Origin: Hydrogenophilales bacterium 16-64-40
GTDB lineage: Bacteria > Pseudomonadota > Gammaproteobacteria > Burkholderiales > Thiobacillaceae
NCBI GenBank assembly: GCA_002256995.1
Contig: NCGX01000012.1
Coordinates: 1-64,000 of the forward strand
DNA: 64,000 nt
Direction: 5' to 3'
Both the position numbers and the translations under genes were made by a program. Of this stretch, positions 48,189 to 56,855 are shown piece after piece; the stretch's first letter is position 1, and each line of letters starts with the position of its first letter. The notes beneath the pieces were generated by a model. That model saw nothing but the letters and a program-made list of their open reading frames with translations. It was not told where the DNA came from and did no database searches.

Positions 48189-48916
48189 ATCCCCTCGTTT
48201 CGGACGAAACCCTGCATGCCTTTGTCGATGGCGAGCTCGACGTGGCCGAGAGCGAAACGCTCATCGCCCGGATACGCGACGACCAGGAACTGGCGCAGCG
48301 TGTCTGCGCGCTGCGCACCCTGCAGAGCATGGTGCGGCTGGCCTATGCCGAACCGCCGGTCGTCGCCGGCCGGGAACTGCGCCCGGCCCCCCGGCGCCAG
48401 TTCATGCAGCGCTGCGCTTACGGTTGTCTTGTCCTGGTTGCGGGACTGGGCGGCGGCTGGACCTTGCGAGGCCTGGAACCGCAAGCGGTGGCCGCCGTTC
48501 CGGTGGCGGTCCAGGGCGGCTTTCAGACGGTCAGCCTGACGCAGGCGGCCGATCCCAATCGGGTCATGCTGCACCTCGACAGCGCCGCGCCCGACAAGAT
48601 GCTGGCGGCGCTGGATCAGGCCGAGCGGCTGCTGGACGCGGCGGAGCGGGAAGGACGGGCGATGCAGCTCGAAATTGTCGCCAACAGCTATGGAATCAAT
48701 TTGATGCGCGCCGGGGTCAGTCCATATGCGGCACGCATGGCACGCATGACCCAGCGTCACGCCAACCTGCAGTGGGTGGCATGCAGCCAGACCATTGCCA
48801 GATTCTCGGGCGAGGGGCAAAAAGTGGAGTTGTTGCCGATCGCGCGGGCCGCCCCGACCGCCATCGGCGAGATCATCACCCGGCTCCAGCAAGGCTGGAC
48901 CTATGTCCGGGTTTGA
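48185..48916 (+). CDS. Anti-sigma factor with periplasmic DsrE-like domain
   Basis: 243 residues. The N-terminal ~60 residues (SDETLHAFVDGELDVAESETL) match the cytoplasmic anti-sigma domain, without a zinc-binding HxxxCxxC. A transmembrane helix follows (CAYGCLVLVAGLGGGWTL, about 78-95). The C-terminal domain (about 112-243) reads as a DsrE-like fold: RVMLHLDSAAPDKMLAALDQ, MQLEIVANSYGINLM, Cys200 in LQWVACSQTIAR, and the end GWTYVRV. These align block for block with the two secreted DsrE proteins encoded next door. I infer that the periplasmic domain senses a sulfur or thiol signal and releases the sigma factor. Confidence 0.8.
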   Translation: MNPLVSDETLHAFVDGELDVAESETLIARIRDDQELAQRVCALRTLQSMVRLAYAEPPVVAGRELRPAPRRQFMQRCAYGCLVLVAGLGGGWTLRGLEPQAVAAVPVAVQGGFQTVSLTQAADPNRVMLHLDSAAPDKMLAALDQAERLLDAAEREGRAMQLEIVANSYGINLMRAGVSPYAARMARMTQRHANLQWVACSQTIARFSGEGQKVELLPIARAAPTAIGEIITRLQQGWTYVRV

Positions 48917-50708
48917 ACGCGCAACAGTATTTACCTCCCTGCTGCTGACTTTACTGTTGTTGCCCGTTGCGGTTGCGGCTGCGCCAGTCAATCAGCTCGT
49001 CAACCATCCCTCACCCTATCTGGCGCTGCACGGCAGCGATCCGGTCGCCTGGCAGGAATGGAATGCCGAGACGGTCGCCCGCGCCAAACGCGAAAACAAG
49101 CTGTTGTTCGTGTCGGTGGGCTACTTCGCCTGCCACTGGTGTCACGTCATGCAGCGTGAAAGCTACAAGAACCCACAGATCGCCGCGCTGCTTAACCGCG
49201 ACTACATTCCGGTCAAGGTCGACCGCGAACTCAATAGCGGTCTCGACGACGCCCTGCAGACGTTCTCGGCCCAGCTGAGCGGCGTCTCGGGCTGGCCGCT
49301 GAATGCCTTTGTCACGCCCGAAGGCTATCCGGTCTTTGTTATCCTCTATGCGCCCCCGGACGACTTTCGCAAGCAGTTGAATCACCTCACCCAACGCTGG
49401 GTTGCCGACCGTGCCGGGATCCGGGCCATGGCCAGGCAGGTCGCACCGCCACCCGCCGGGCAACCCGTTAGCGCGCCGTTGACGGCCGAACGCAGCGCAC
49501 GTGCCTGGCAGCAGTTTCTGGCCGGCGTGTGGCAGGAGGCGGACACCCTGCACGGCGGCTTGGGCCAGGTCAACAAATTCCCCATGGCGCCGCAACTGCA
49601 TGCCCTGCTGGAGCGGCAGTCGCGGCAGCCCGATGCCAGGCTGGCCGAGTTTCTGCGCATGACGTTCGACCAGATGGCCGCACGCGGCATGCGTGACCAT
49701 GTCGGCGGCGGGTTTTTCCGCTACACCACGGACCCTGAGTGGGATACGCCGCATTTCGAGAAAATGCTTTATGACAACGCGCATCTGGCCCCACTTTATT
49801 TGCGTGCGGCGACGGTGCTGCGCCAGCCGCGCTATCGCGAGGTCGCGCGCAGCACGCTCGATTTCATGCGCAACGAGTTGCTGGATGCGAGCGGCGGTTT
49901 CTACTCCAGCACCTCGGCAGTCGATGACAAGGGCCGCGAAGGAGCGACCTATCTGTGGGAGCCGGATGAACTGAAACGTCGCCTGTCGCCCGAGGCCTAT
50001 GCTGCAGCACGACGGGTGTGGCGCCTGGACCAGGCGCGCGAATTCGAAGCCGGCTATCTGCCTGCGGAATACCGCACGCCGACAGCGGATGAGCGCCGGC
50101 TGCTGGCCGACGCCATGCGCATCCTGCGGCCATTGCGGCTGGCGCGCAGCCTGCCCAAGGACGACAAGCTGAACGCCGGCCTCAATGGTCTGGCGCTGTC
50201 GGCGTTCAGCCAGGCCAGCCAGCTCGATCCGGCCTACCGCCGGCAGGCCGATCGCCTGCAGCTTTTTCTGCTGACGCGGCTGACCCGGGACGGGCGCCTG
50301 GTGAAGGCGATGGCCGGTGGGCAGGTGCTGCCCGATGCCGAACTGGAGGACTACGCCTACGTCGTTCAGGGCTTGCTCGACCATGCCGAAGCGACCGGCA
50401 ACGGGCAATCGCGTACCCGTGCACAGCAGCTGGCGCACATCGCGTGGAAATTATTCTGGAGCGAGAAGGGCTGGAAACACGAAACGCGGCCCTTGCTGGC
50501 CATGCTGCAGGCCGAGCCGGCGCTGGCCGACGGCGCCCTGTATTCGCCGTCGGAGGTGCTGGTGCTGGCCAGCCTGCGTTTGCCCGATCCGGCCCTGCGA
50601 CAGCTGGCGCGAACCGCTGCCGGCTGGCGCGTGCCTGCAATGGAGCGGGATGCGTATTCCTATCCCACCCGCGTTCGGGTGCTGGCGCAGGCGCCGCCAG
50701 ACGCATGA
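48903..50708 (+). CDS. Exported thioredoxin-domain protein, DUF255/YyaL-like
   Basis: 601 residues with a signal peptide (TSLLLTLLLLPVAVAAAP). A thioredoxin-like DUF255 domain follows with the redox motif CHWC at residues 77-80 (YFACHWCHVMQRESYKN). A long alpha/alpha-barrel-like C-terminal part contains NKFPMAPQLH, HFEKMLYDNAHLAPLYLRA and GREGATYLWEPDEL, typical of YyaL/spermatogenesis-associated protein 20 relatives. Most relatives are cytoplasmic, so the signal peptide is notable. The start overlaps the anti-sigma gene by 14 bp. A periplasmic thiol-handling effector of the ECF circuit is likely. Confidence 0.85.
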   Translation: MSGFERATVFTSLLLTLLLLPVAVAAAPVNQLVNHPSPYLALHGSDPVAWQEWNAETVARAKRENKLLFVSVGYFACHWCHVMQRESYKNPQIAALLNRDYIPVKVDRELNSGLDDALQTFSAQLSGVSGWPLNAFVTPEGYPVFVILYAPPDDFRKQLNHLTQRWVADRAGIRAMARQVAPPPAGQPVSAPLTAERSARAWQQFLAGVWQEADTLHGGLGQVNKFPMAPQLHALLERQSRQPDARLAEFLRMTFDQMAARGMRDHVGGGFFRYTTDPEWDTPHFEKMLYDNAHLAPLYLRAATVLRQPRYREVARSTLDFMRNELLDASGGFYSSTSAVDDKGREGATYLWEPDELKRRLSPEAYAAARRVWRLDQAREFEAGYLPAEYRTPTADERRLLADAMRILRPLRLARSLPKDDKLNAGLNGLALSAFSQASQLDPAYRRQADRLQLFLLTRLTRDGRLVKAMAGGQVLPDAELEDYAYVVQGLLDHAEATGNGQSRTRAQQLAHIAWKLFWSEKGWKHETRPLLAMLQAEPALADGALYSPSEVLVLASLRLPDPALRQLARTAAGWRVPAMERDAYSYPTRVRVLAQAPPDA

Positions 50709-50834
50709 TGGTCCGGCGTGAGTTGGCAGTAGCAGGGTGCGCCGGTAAGGGGACGTCTATAAGCGCAGCGGAATAGGCGCCGGCATCCGTGTGGCCCCCC
50801 GTTGAAACGGCCGCGCAAGCGCGATCCAATCGAT

Positions 50835-52028
50835 TCAGTTCAGCTCGGGTTCCAGCGCCGGCTCAAGCGTGCGCTGCATGGGGCGCCGTCCGACCTGGAC
50901 TTTCAGATCCAGCGATTGCTCCTTGCGCAACACCGTGAGCTGCGCGACCTTGCCCGGCTTCAGTGCGGCGATCAGGTTCAGCAGTGTGGCCGAATTCGAC
51001 ACCTTGTTGCCGTTGACCGCCAGTAGGATGTCGCCGGGGCGGACGCCGCCGGCGTCGGCCGGGCCGCTTTTCAGCACGCCTGCAATCAGCGCGCCTTCGG
51101 CGCTTTTCAGATTGAAGGATTCGGCCAGTTCGGGCGTCATGTCTTGCACCTCGACGCCGACCCAGCCGCGCGTCACGCTGCCGGACTGGATGATCTGCTC
51201 CATCACCTGGCGTGCGATGCTGACCGGAATGGCAAAGCCGATGCCTTGCGAGCCGCCGGTGCGCGAATAGATCGCGCTGTTGACCCCGACCAGATTGCCT
51301 GCCGCATCGACCAGCGGCCCACCCGAGTTGCCCGGGTTGATGGCAGCGTCGGTCTGGATGAAATTCTCGAAGGTGTTGATGCCGAGACTAGAGCGGCCGA
51401 GCGCGCTGACGATACCCGCGGTGACGGTCTGGCCGACGCCGAACGGGTTGCCCACCGCCAGCACCCAGTCGCCGACCTGAATGCTGTCTATCTGGGCGAA
51501 GGTGATCGCAGGCAAGTCGTTGGCATCGATTTTCAGGACGGCCAGATCGGTTTCAGGATCGGCGCCGACCACGCGCGCAGGCAGTGTCTGGCCGTTTGCC
51601 AGCGCCACCTGGATTTCGTCGGCCGCCACGACCACATGATGATTGGTGAGGATGTAGCCGTTTGCGCTGACGATGACGCCCGAACCGAGGTTGGACACTT
51701 CGCGCGGACGCTCATCCAGCCGGTCGCCGAAGAAATAGCGGAAGATCGGGTCCTGCAGAGCGGGATGGGCCGGGGTGCGCACCTTTTGCTGGGTGAAGAC
51801 GTTGACCACCGACGGGATCACTTTTTGCGCGGCCGGGGCGAAGGATTCGCTCGCGGTGCCCGCGCCTGCCGACGCAGGTTTTGCCTGCTGGATGGTGAGG
51901 CTTTGCTGTTGTGGCTGCCAGCGCACGAGATCCGGCTTGAACAGGACGATGATGAACAGCACGCCGAGTGCCACCGTGGTGGATTGGGCGAAAAGCAACC
52001 AGAGTTTGCGCATAGTGATTAAATTCAT
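50835..52028 (-). CDS. Membrane-anchored HtrA/DegS-like serine protease
   Basis: 397 residues. One N-terminal transmembrane helix (TTVALGVLFIIVLF), a trypsin-like protease domain with the triad His (TNHHVVVAA), Asp (ETDLAVLKI) and Ser (NPGNSGGPLV), and one PDZ domain (GWVGVEVQDM...VRPGDILLAVNG). One PDZ and a membrane anchor make it DegS-like: it would act in the periplasm on envelope-stress signals. It is divergent from petA, a common betaproteobacterial arrangement. An ATG at 52013 (MRKLWLLFAQ) is an equally likely start. Confidence 0.9.
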   Translation of the reverse strand: MNLITMRKLWLLFAQSTTVALGVLFIIVLFKPDLVRWQPQQQSLTIQQAKPASAGAGTASESFAPAAQKVIPSVVNVFTQQKVRTPAHPALQDPIFRYFFGDRLDERPREVSNLGSGVIVSANGYILTNHHVVVAADEIQVALANGQTLPARVVGADPETDLAVLKIDANDLPAITFAQIDSIQVGDWVLAVGNPFGVGQTVTAGIVSALGRSSLGINTFENFIQTDAAINPGNSGGPLVDAAGNLVGVNSAIYSRTGGSQGIGFAIPVSIARQVMEQIIQSGSVTRGWVGVEVQDMTPELAESFNLKSAEGALIAGVLKSGPADAGGVRPGDILLAVNGNKVSNSATLLNLIAALKPGKVAQLTVLRKEQSLDLKVQVGRRPMQRTLEPALEPELN

Positions 52029-52055
52029 GGACTTGGCGTGGCTACGCCCTGACTG

Positions 52056-52061
52056 ATTATA
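52056..52061 (-). promoter_or_regulatory. Candidate -10 element of the HtrA-like gene
   Basis: TATAAT on the minus strand, 28 bp upstream of the ATG. No convincing -35 hexamer is seen at 16-18 bp. Confidence 0.35.
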
Positions 52062-52168
52062 ACTCAGGGGCGGCGACGCATCGTGGCAATGTCAAGACGG
52101 GCTTCCGGAAAGTGCGGCATATTGGTTAGAATGCCGGTTTTATCGAAACACGTTCAGGTTAGGCAAAC

Positions 52169-52774
52169 ATGAGCCAGGAAGTCGATGGGCAAAAAGTGGA
52201 CGCACGTAAACGAAAATTCCTGATCGCCGCGACCAGCGCCGTTGGCGGAGTCGCAGTGGCAGCCGTGGCGCTACCGCTGGTGATGAGCATGATGCCGAGC
52301 GCGCGTGCCAGGGCGGCGGGCGCACCGGTGGAAGTGGATATCGACAAGATCGAGCCGGGCATGCTGCTGACGATCGAGTGGCGTGGCAAGCCGGTGTGGA
52401 TCGTCAATCGCACCCCGGAAATGCTCGATCTGTTGGCCAAGCTAGACGACAAGCTGGCCGACCCCAACAGTGAAATGCCGCAGCAGCCCGAGTACTGCAG
52501 AAATGCAACCCGTTCGATCAAGCCGGAATACCTGGTGGCGGTCGGCATCTGCACCCACCTGGGCTGCTCGCCCACCTTCCGCAAGGAAGTCGGCGCGGCC
52601 GACCTCGGCGGCGACTGGCCGGGCGGCTTCTTCTGCCCCTGCCACGGTTCGCGTTTCGACCTCGCCGCACGCGTGTTCAAGGGTGTGCCCGCCCCCACCA
52701 ATCTGGTGATTCCGCCTCATCAATACATCAGCGACGCCAGGCTGCTGATCGGTGTGGACGCAAAAGGAGCTTAA
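52169..52774 (+). CDS. petA: Ubiquinol-cytochrome c reductase, Rieske iron-sulfur subunit
   Basis: 201 residues. An N-terminal ARKRKFLIAATSAVGG is a Tat-like signal with a KR in place of RR, followed by a membrane helix. The [2Fe-2S] ligands are in CTHLGC and CPCHGS, flanked by GDWPGGFF. It carries electrons from ubiquinol to cytochrome c1 on the periplasmic face. First gene of petABC. Confidence 0.96.
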   Translation: MSQEVDGQKVDARKRKFLIAATSAVGGVAVAAVALPLVMSMMPSARARAAGAPVEVDIDKIEPGMLLTIEWRGKPVWIVNRTPEMLDLLAKLDDKLADPNSEMPQQPEYCRNATRSIKPEYLVAVGICTHLGCSPTFRKEVGAADLGGDWPGGFFCPCHGSRFDLAARVFKGVPAPTNLVIPPHQYISDARLLIGVDAKGA

Positions 52775-52778
52775 ATAA

Positions 52779-54014
52779 ATGTCTGCCCTGCAAAAAATGA
52801 TGGGTTGGGTCGATGATCGCTTCCCGCTTACCGCTACCTACAAGGCGCACCTGTCCGAGTACTACGCGCCCAAGAACTTCAACTTCTGGTACTTCTTCGG
52901 TTCGCTGGCGCTGCTGGTGCTGGTGCTGCAGATTGTCACCGGCATTTTCCTCACCATGAACTACAAGCCGGATGCGGAGCTCGCCTTCATGTCCGTCGAG
53001 TACATCATGCGCGACGTCGAATGGGGCTGGCTGATCCGCTACATGCACTCCACCGGCGCCTCCATGTTTTTCGTCGTCGTCTATCTGCACATGTTCCGCG
53101 GCCTGATGTACGGCTCCTACCGCAAGCCGCGCGAACTGATCTGGATTTTCGGCGTGCTGATCTATCTCATGTTGATGGCCGAAGCCTTCCTTGGCTACCT
53201 GCTGCCGTGGGGCCAGATGTCCTACTGGGGTGCCCAGGTGATCGTCAACCTGTTCGCCGCGGTGCCTTTCATCGGCGAGGACCTGTCGATCCTGATTCGC
53301 GGCGACTACGTGATCTCCGACGCCACGCTGAACCGCTTCTTTGCCTTCCACGTCATCGCCCTGCCGCTGGTGCTGATCGCGCTGGTGGCGGTGCACCTGG
53401 TGGCGCTGCACGAAGTCGGCTCCAACAATCCGGACGGCATCGAAATCAAGAAGCACAAAGACCCGGTCACGCACATTCCGCTCGACGGCATCCCCTTCCA
53501 CCCGTACTACACGGTGAAGGACATCGTCGGCGTCATCGTCTTCCTGATGGTGTTCTCGGCGATCATGTTCTTCGCGCCGGAAATGGGCGGCTACTTCCTC
53601 GAGGCGGCCAACTTCGTTCCGGCCGACTCGCTGAAGACGCCCGAGCACATCGCGCCGCTGTGGTACTTCACGCCGTTCTACGCCATCTTGCGTGCGGTGC
53701 CGCCCTTGTTCGGCTCGCAGTTCCCCGGTGTGGTGGCGATGGGCATGTCGATCGTGCTGCTGTTCTTCCTGCCCTGGCTCGACCGCAGCAAGGTCAAGTC
53801 GATTCGCTACCGTGGCCCGATCTATAAAATCGCGCTGGCCCTGTTCATCGTGTCCTTCGTCGGGCTGGGCTACCTTGGCTTGTTGCCTTCGACACCGGTG
53901 GCGACGATTTTTGCCCAGGTCTTCTCAGTGATCTACTTCCTGTTTTTCCTGTTGATGCCCTGGTATACATCGATTGACAAAACCAAACCGGAACCGGAAA
54001 GGGTGACTGGCTAA
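52779..54014 (+). CDS. petB: Ubiquinol-cytochrome c reductase, cytochrome b subunit
   Basis: 411 residues with about eight transmembrane helices. Heme-b histidines lie in YMHSTGASMFFVVVYLHMFRG and FFAFHVIALPLVLIALVAVHLVALHEVG. The quinol-oxidation loop ends in a PEW-like SLKTPEHIAPLWY (PEH here). It is the core of complex III and lies 4 bp after petA and directly before petC. Confidence 0.96.
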   Translation: MSALQKMMGWVDDRFPLTATYKAHLSEYYAPKNFNFWYFFGSLALLVLVLQIVTGIFLTMNYKPDAELAFMSVEYIMRDVEWGWLIRYMHSTGASMFFVVVYLHMFRGLMYGSYRKPRELIWIFGVLIYLMLMAEAFLGYLLPWGQMSYWGAQVIVNLFAAVPFIGEDLSILIRGDYVISDATLNRFFAFHVIALPLVLIALVAVHLVALHEVGSNNPDGIEIKKHKDPVTHIPLDGIPFHPYYTVKDIVGVIVFLMVFSAIMFFAPEMGGYFLEAANFVPADSLKTPEHIAPLWYFTPFYAILRAVPPLFGSQFPGVVAMGMSIVLLFFLPWLDRSKVKSIRYRGPIYKIALALFIVSFVGLGYLGLLPSTPVATIFAQVFSVIYFLFFLLMPWYTSIDKTKPEPERVTG

Positions 54015-54740
54015 ATGAAACGCTTGAAGCATTTTCTTTTCCTGCTGGCGGCAGCGCCCGTCGTGGCCTTTGCGGCTGGCGCCACCGTTCACCTCGACAA
54101 GGCGCCGGTCAACCTGACCGACAAAGAGTCCCTGCAGCGCGGCGCCCGCGTGTTCGTCAACTACTGCCTCAGCTGTCATAGCGCCAGCGTCATGCGCTAC
54201 TCGCGCCTGCAGGACCTGGGCCTGAACGAAGAGCAGATCAAGGATAACCTGATGTTCGCCGCGGAAAAGCCGGGTGAAACCATGAAGGTCAGCATGGCCA
54301 AGGTCGACGGCAAGGCCTGGTTCGGCGCCACCCCGCCCGACCTCAGCGTGATTTCGCGTTCGCGTGGTGCCGACTGGCTCTACACCTACCTGCGCAGTTT
54401 CTACCGCGACGATAGCCGCGCCACCGGCTGGAACAACACCGTGTTCGACAAGGTCGGCATGCCGCACGTGATGTGGAACCTGCAGGGCGAACTGGCACCC
54501 GTCTACAAGACGCAAGGCGGGCATGAAGTGATCGAACGCCTCGAACTGGTCAAGCCCGGCAGCGTCACCCTGGCCCAGTACGACGCCATGGTCGGCGACC
54601 TGGTCAACTACCTGGTATGGATGGGTGAACCTGCCCAGGTCCAGCGCAAGCAGCTTGGTGTCATCGTTCTGCTTTTCCTGGCAGTCTTCTTTGTGGTGGC
54701 CTATTACCTGAAGAAAGAGTTCTGGAAAGACATCCACTGA
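54015..54740 (+). CDS. petC: Ubiquinol-cytochrome c reductase, cytochrome c1 subunit
   Basis: 241 residues: a signal peptide (FLFLLAAAPVVAFA), a heme-c site CLSCH (VNYCLSCHSASVMRYSRL), conserved WFGATPPDLSVISRSRGADWLYTYLRSFY, and a C-terminal membrane anchor (LGVIVLLFLAVFFVVAYYLKKEFW). It starts at the base after the petB stop. A strong terminator follows 17 bp past its stop. Confidence 0.96.
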   Translation: MKRLKHFLFLLAAAPVVAFAAGATVHLDKAPVNLTDKESLQRGARVFVNYCLSCHSASVMRYSRLQDLGLNEEQIKDNLMFAAEKPGETMKVSMAKVDGKAWFGATPPDLSVISRSRGADWLYTYLRSFYRDDSRATGWNNTVFDKVGMPHVMWNLQGELAPVYKTQGGHEVIERLELVKPGSVTLAQYDAMVGDLVNYLVWMGEPAQVQRKQLGVIVLLFLAVFFVVAYYLKKEFWKDIH

Positions 54741-54757
54741 ACCCGGTCACGCCGTTC

Positions 54758-54795
54758 GCCAACAGCCGGACTGTGTGTCCGGCTGTTGGCGTTTT
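54758..54795 (+). terminator. Intrinsic terminator of petABC
   Basis: GCCAACAGCCGGAC, loop TGTGT, GTCCGGCTGTTGGC, then GTTTT. The stem has 14 perfect base pairs. Confidence 0.9.
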
Positions 54796-54844
54796 AAGCA
54801 TCAAACACACGCAACACCATGCAATACCATAGGGAGCCCCTGCC

Positions 54845-55444
54845 ATGATGACTTTGTATTCCGGTAGCACCGATCCGTACAGCCACCGCTGTCGCATTGT
54901 CCTGTTCGAAAAGGACATGGACTTCGAAATCATCGACGTCGACATGCACAACAAGCCGGAAGAAATCGCCAGCATCAGCCCCAGCGGCAAGATGCCGGTG
55001 CTGGTCGAACGCGATCTGATTCTGACCGAGTCCAACATCATCAACGAATACATCGACGAGCGTTTTCCGCATCCGCAGTTGATGCCGCCGGACCCCGTCA
55101 TGCGCGCGCGTGCGCGACTGGTGCTGTTCAACTTCGAGCACGACCTGTTCACCCACGTCAACACGCTCGAGCACAGCCTCGGCAAGGGGTCGGACAAGGC
55201 ACGCCTGGAAATCCGCGACAGCCTGTCGCAACTGACGCCCATCCTCACCAAACAGAAATACCTGATGAACGACGAGTTCTCCATGCTGGATGTGGCGATC
55301 GCCCCGTTGCTGTGGCGCCTCGAGCATTACGGTATCGAACTGCCGAAAGTGGCGGCGGCAGTGCTCAAGTACCGCGAGCGTCTGTTCAGCCGTCCCGCCT
55401 TCATCAGCGCGCTGACGCCCACCGAAAAAGCGCTGCGCAAGTAA
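54845..55444 (+). CDS. sspA: Stringent starvation protein A (GST fold)
   Basis: 199 residues with a thioredoxin-like N-terminal GST domain (TLYSGSTDPYSHRCRIVLFEKDMDFEIIDVD, then GKMPVLVERDLILTESNIINEYID) and an all-helical C-terminal domain. SspA binds RNA polymerase rather than glutathione. The petABC-sspA-sspB order is conserved in betaproteobacteria. An ATG at 54848 is also possible. Confidence 0.92.
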   Translation: MMTLYSGSTDPYSHRCRIVLFEKDMDFEIIDVDMHNKPEEIASISPSGKMPVLVERDLILTESNIINEYIDERFPHPQLMPPDPVMRARARLVLFNFEHDLFTHVNTLEHSLGKGSDKARLEIRDSLSQLTPILTKQKYLMNDEFSMLDVAIAPLLWRLEHYGIELPKVAAAVLKYRERLFSRPAFISALTPTEKALRK

Positions 55445-55455
55445 AGGCAGAACGG

Positions 55456-55860
55456 GTGGCCGAGATTTCAACCAAGCCCTATCTGATCCGCGCGCTGTAC
55501 GAGTGGTGTGTGGACTCAGGCTTCACCCCGCAGTTGCTGGTTGCGGTGGATGACCGCACCCGTGTGCCGCCCGGCTTCGTCAAGGACGGCCAGATCGTGC
55601 TGAACATCAGCGCCGGCGCAACGCGAAATCTCACCTTGGACAACGACTGGATCCAGTTTTCTTCACGCTTTGGCGGCGTCTCGCACGAGCTTTCCATTCC
55701 GGTCGATCGGGTCATGGCCATCTTCGCGCGTGAGAATGGGCAGGGCCTGCATTTCGAGCCCGTCGATACCCCCGAGCCGCCCGATCAGGCTCCGCCCACC
55801 CCGCCAGGCGAGGCCCCGCCCCCGCCCAAGGGCAAGCCCTCGCTCAAAGTCGTCAAGTAA
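55456..55860 (+). CDS. sspB: Stringent starvation protein B, ClpXP adaptor
   Basis: 134 residues from a GTG at 55456. The N-terminal fold has PYLIRALYEWCVDSGFTPQLLVAVDD and VLNISAGATRNL, which bind ssrA tags. A flexible proline-rich linker follows, and the C-terminal ClpX-binding tail ends KPSLKVVK. It delivers tagged peptides to ClpXP. It is 11 bp after sspA. Confidence 0.92.
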   Translation: MAEISTKPYLIRALYEWCVDSGFTPQLLVAVDDRTRVPPGFVKDGQIVLNISAGATRNLTLDNDWIQFSSRFGGVSHELSIPVDRVMAIFARENGQGLHFEPVDTPEPPDQAPPTPPGEAPPPPKGKPSLKVVK

Positions 55861-55886
55861 TCAGTCAATCAAGCGTGCGGCATCGC

Positions 55887-55892
55887 TATAAT
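55887..55892 (+). promoter_or_regulatory. -10 element of tRNA-Thr
   Basis: A perfect TATAAT 10 bp upstream of the tRNA. It lies 26 bp past the sspB stop; the -35 is poor. Confidence 0.5.
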
Positions 55893-55902
55893 GTCGCGCG
55901 TC

Positions 55903-55978
55903 GCCGCTTTAGCTCAGTTGGTAGAGCAACCGCCTTGTAAGCGGTAGGTCGTCAGTTCGAATCCGACAAGCGGCACCA
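55903..55978 (+). tRNA. tRNA-Thr (UGU)
   Basis: 76 nt with encoded CCA. The acceptor GCCGCTT pairs with AAGCGGC. The anticodon stem ACCGC/GCGGT encloses CTTGTAA, with anticodon TGT. The D-loop has AGCTCAGTTGG and the T-loop GTTCGAATC. Confidence 0.97.
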
Positions 55979-55986
55979 GTATTCAT

Positions 55987-56020
55987 GCGGTTCCCGGCCA
56001 TTATGGCGGGAGCCGTTTTT
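55987..56020 (+). terminator. Intrinsic terminator after tRNA-Thr
   Basis: CGGTTCCCGGCCA, loop TTA, TGGCGGGAGCCG, then TTTTT. One bulged G. Confidence 0.85.
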
Positions 56021-56386
56021 GTTGGTGGCTCCGAATGGATACCACTTCGATCAACTAGCTCCCCATGCCTTCCTGTTCGGTAGGTAGCCTTCGACAAATT
56101 TACGACAGCCGGCCCGGAAGCCCGAGAGGGGTTGGGTTGTCGGGTGCCTTACTCAGGCACCTTCGCCGGTTCAACATCAGTGATGGTCTACATCATGTTC
56201 ATACTTACTTTCTTCGGTCGTCTCAAATCGACCTGTTGCCGTAATTCGCGTGGAATGTGCTGATCGACCGCTCGTCGATTTACGTCCATCGTCCACCTGT
56301 CAAAAAAAACGTCCCGGGGCGGTCTATCAAGGTTAACTCGTTGAGCGTTTGACCCGATTAAGAATGTGCCAAGTCATTTGAGATTG
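56021..56386. other. Non-coding gap of about 365 bp
   Basis: No convincing gene on either strand. It has lower GC than its surroundings. A small hairpin GGTGCC-TTACTCA-GGCACC lies at 56143-56161, and an A-run plus CCCGGGGCGGTC lies near 56303-56324. No repeat of the tRNA 3' end is present, so there is no evidence of an integrated element. Confidence 0.6.
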
Positions 56387-56833
56387 CTAAATACGCGGAC
56401 CCCCACGCCGGTTTTTCACCCGGCTGAGCAGCAGCTTACAGTTGACCTTTACGACATGACGGCGCGAAAACAGGTTGCGCCGGACGAAATCCTCCAGCGC
56501 CGCGTTGTCCTCGGTCAGGGTGTGAATATGCAAGCTGGTCATGTCGCTCATGATGTAGAGGCTTCTGACCTCGGGTTGCTTGGCCAGATCTTCGGCCACC
56601 ATTTCGATCCCCTGCGGGTCGACTTCGACATCGAAGAAAGCCGAGACGAGGGTGCCGACCTTTTCCGGATTCACGATGACGGTGAATTTTTCGATGACGC
56701 CTTCTTCGATCAGGCGCTGCACGCGGTCGCGGGCATGCACCCGGGAAATGCTCAACTCGCGGGCGATGTCGGCAAAGCTCATGCGGCCGTCGTCAACCAG
56801 CATGGCAAGAATTTTCTGATCCATATCGTTCAT
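56387..56833 (-). CDS. Lrp/AsnC family transcriptional regulator
   Basis: 148 residues. The N-terminal winged helix-turn-helix is MSFADIARELSISRVHARDRVQRLIEEGVIEKF and the C-terminal domain is the RAM/AsnC ligand-binding fold. The ATG at 56833 follows GAGG; a GTG at 56839 is less likely. It lies 22 bp downstream of a TauE/SafE permease gene on the same strand and may regulate it. The ligand, usually an amino acid, is unknown. Confidence 0.87.
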   Translation of the reverse strand: MNDMDQKILAMLVDDGRMSFADIARELSISRVHARDRVQRLIEEGVIEKFTVIVNPEKVGTLVSAFFDVEVDPQGIEMVAEDLAKQPEVRSLYIMSDMTSLHIHTLTEDNAALEDFVRRNLFSRRHVVKVNCKLLLSRVKNRRGGPRI

Positions 56834-56855
56834 AGGCACCTCGTCGTTCAGCTGC

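Noticed and set aside
55909..56097. Minus-strand frame encoding ACRIRTDDLPLTRRLLYQLS
   Set aside because: It reads antisense through tRNA-Thr. This peptide is a well-known annotation artefact opposite tRNA genes.
55979..56386. Possible integrative element next to tRNA-Thr
   Set aside because: There is no integrase gene and no copy of the tRNA 3' end downstream.
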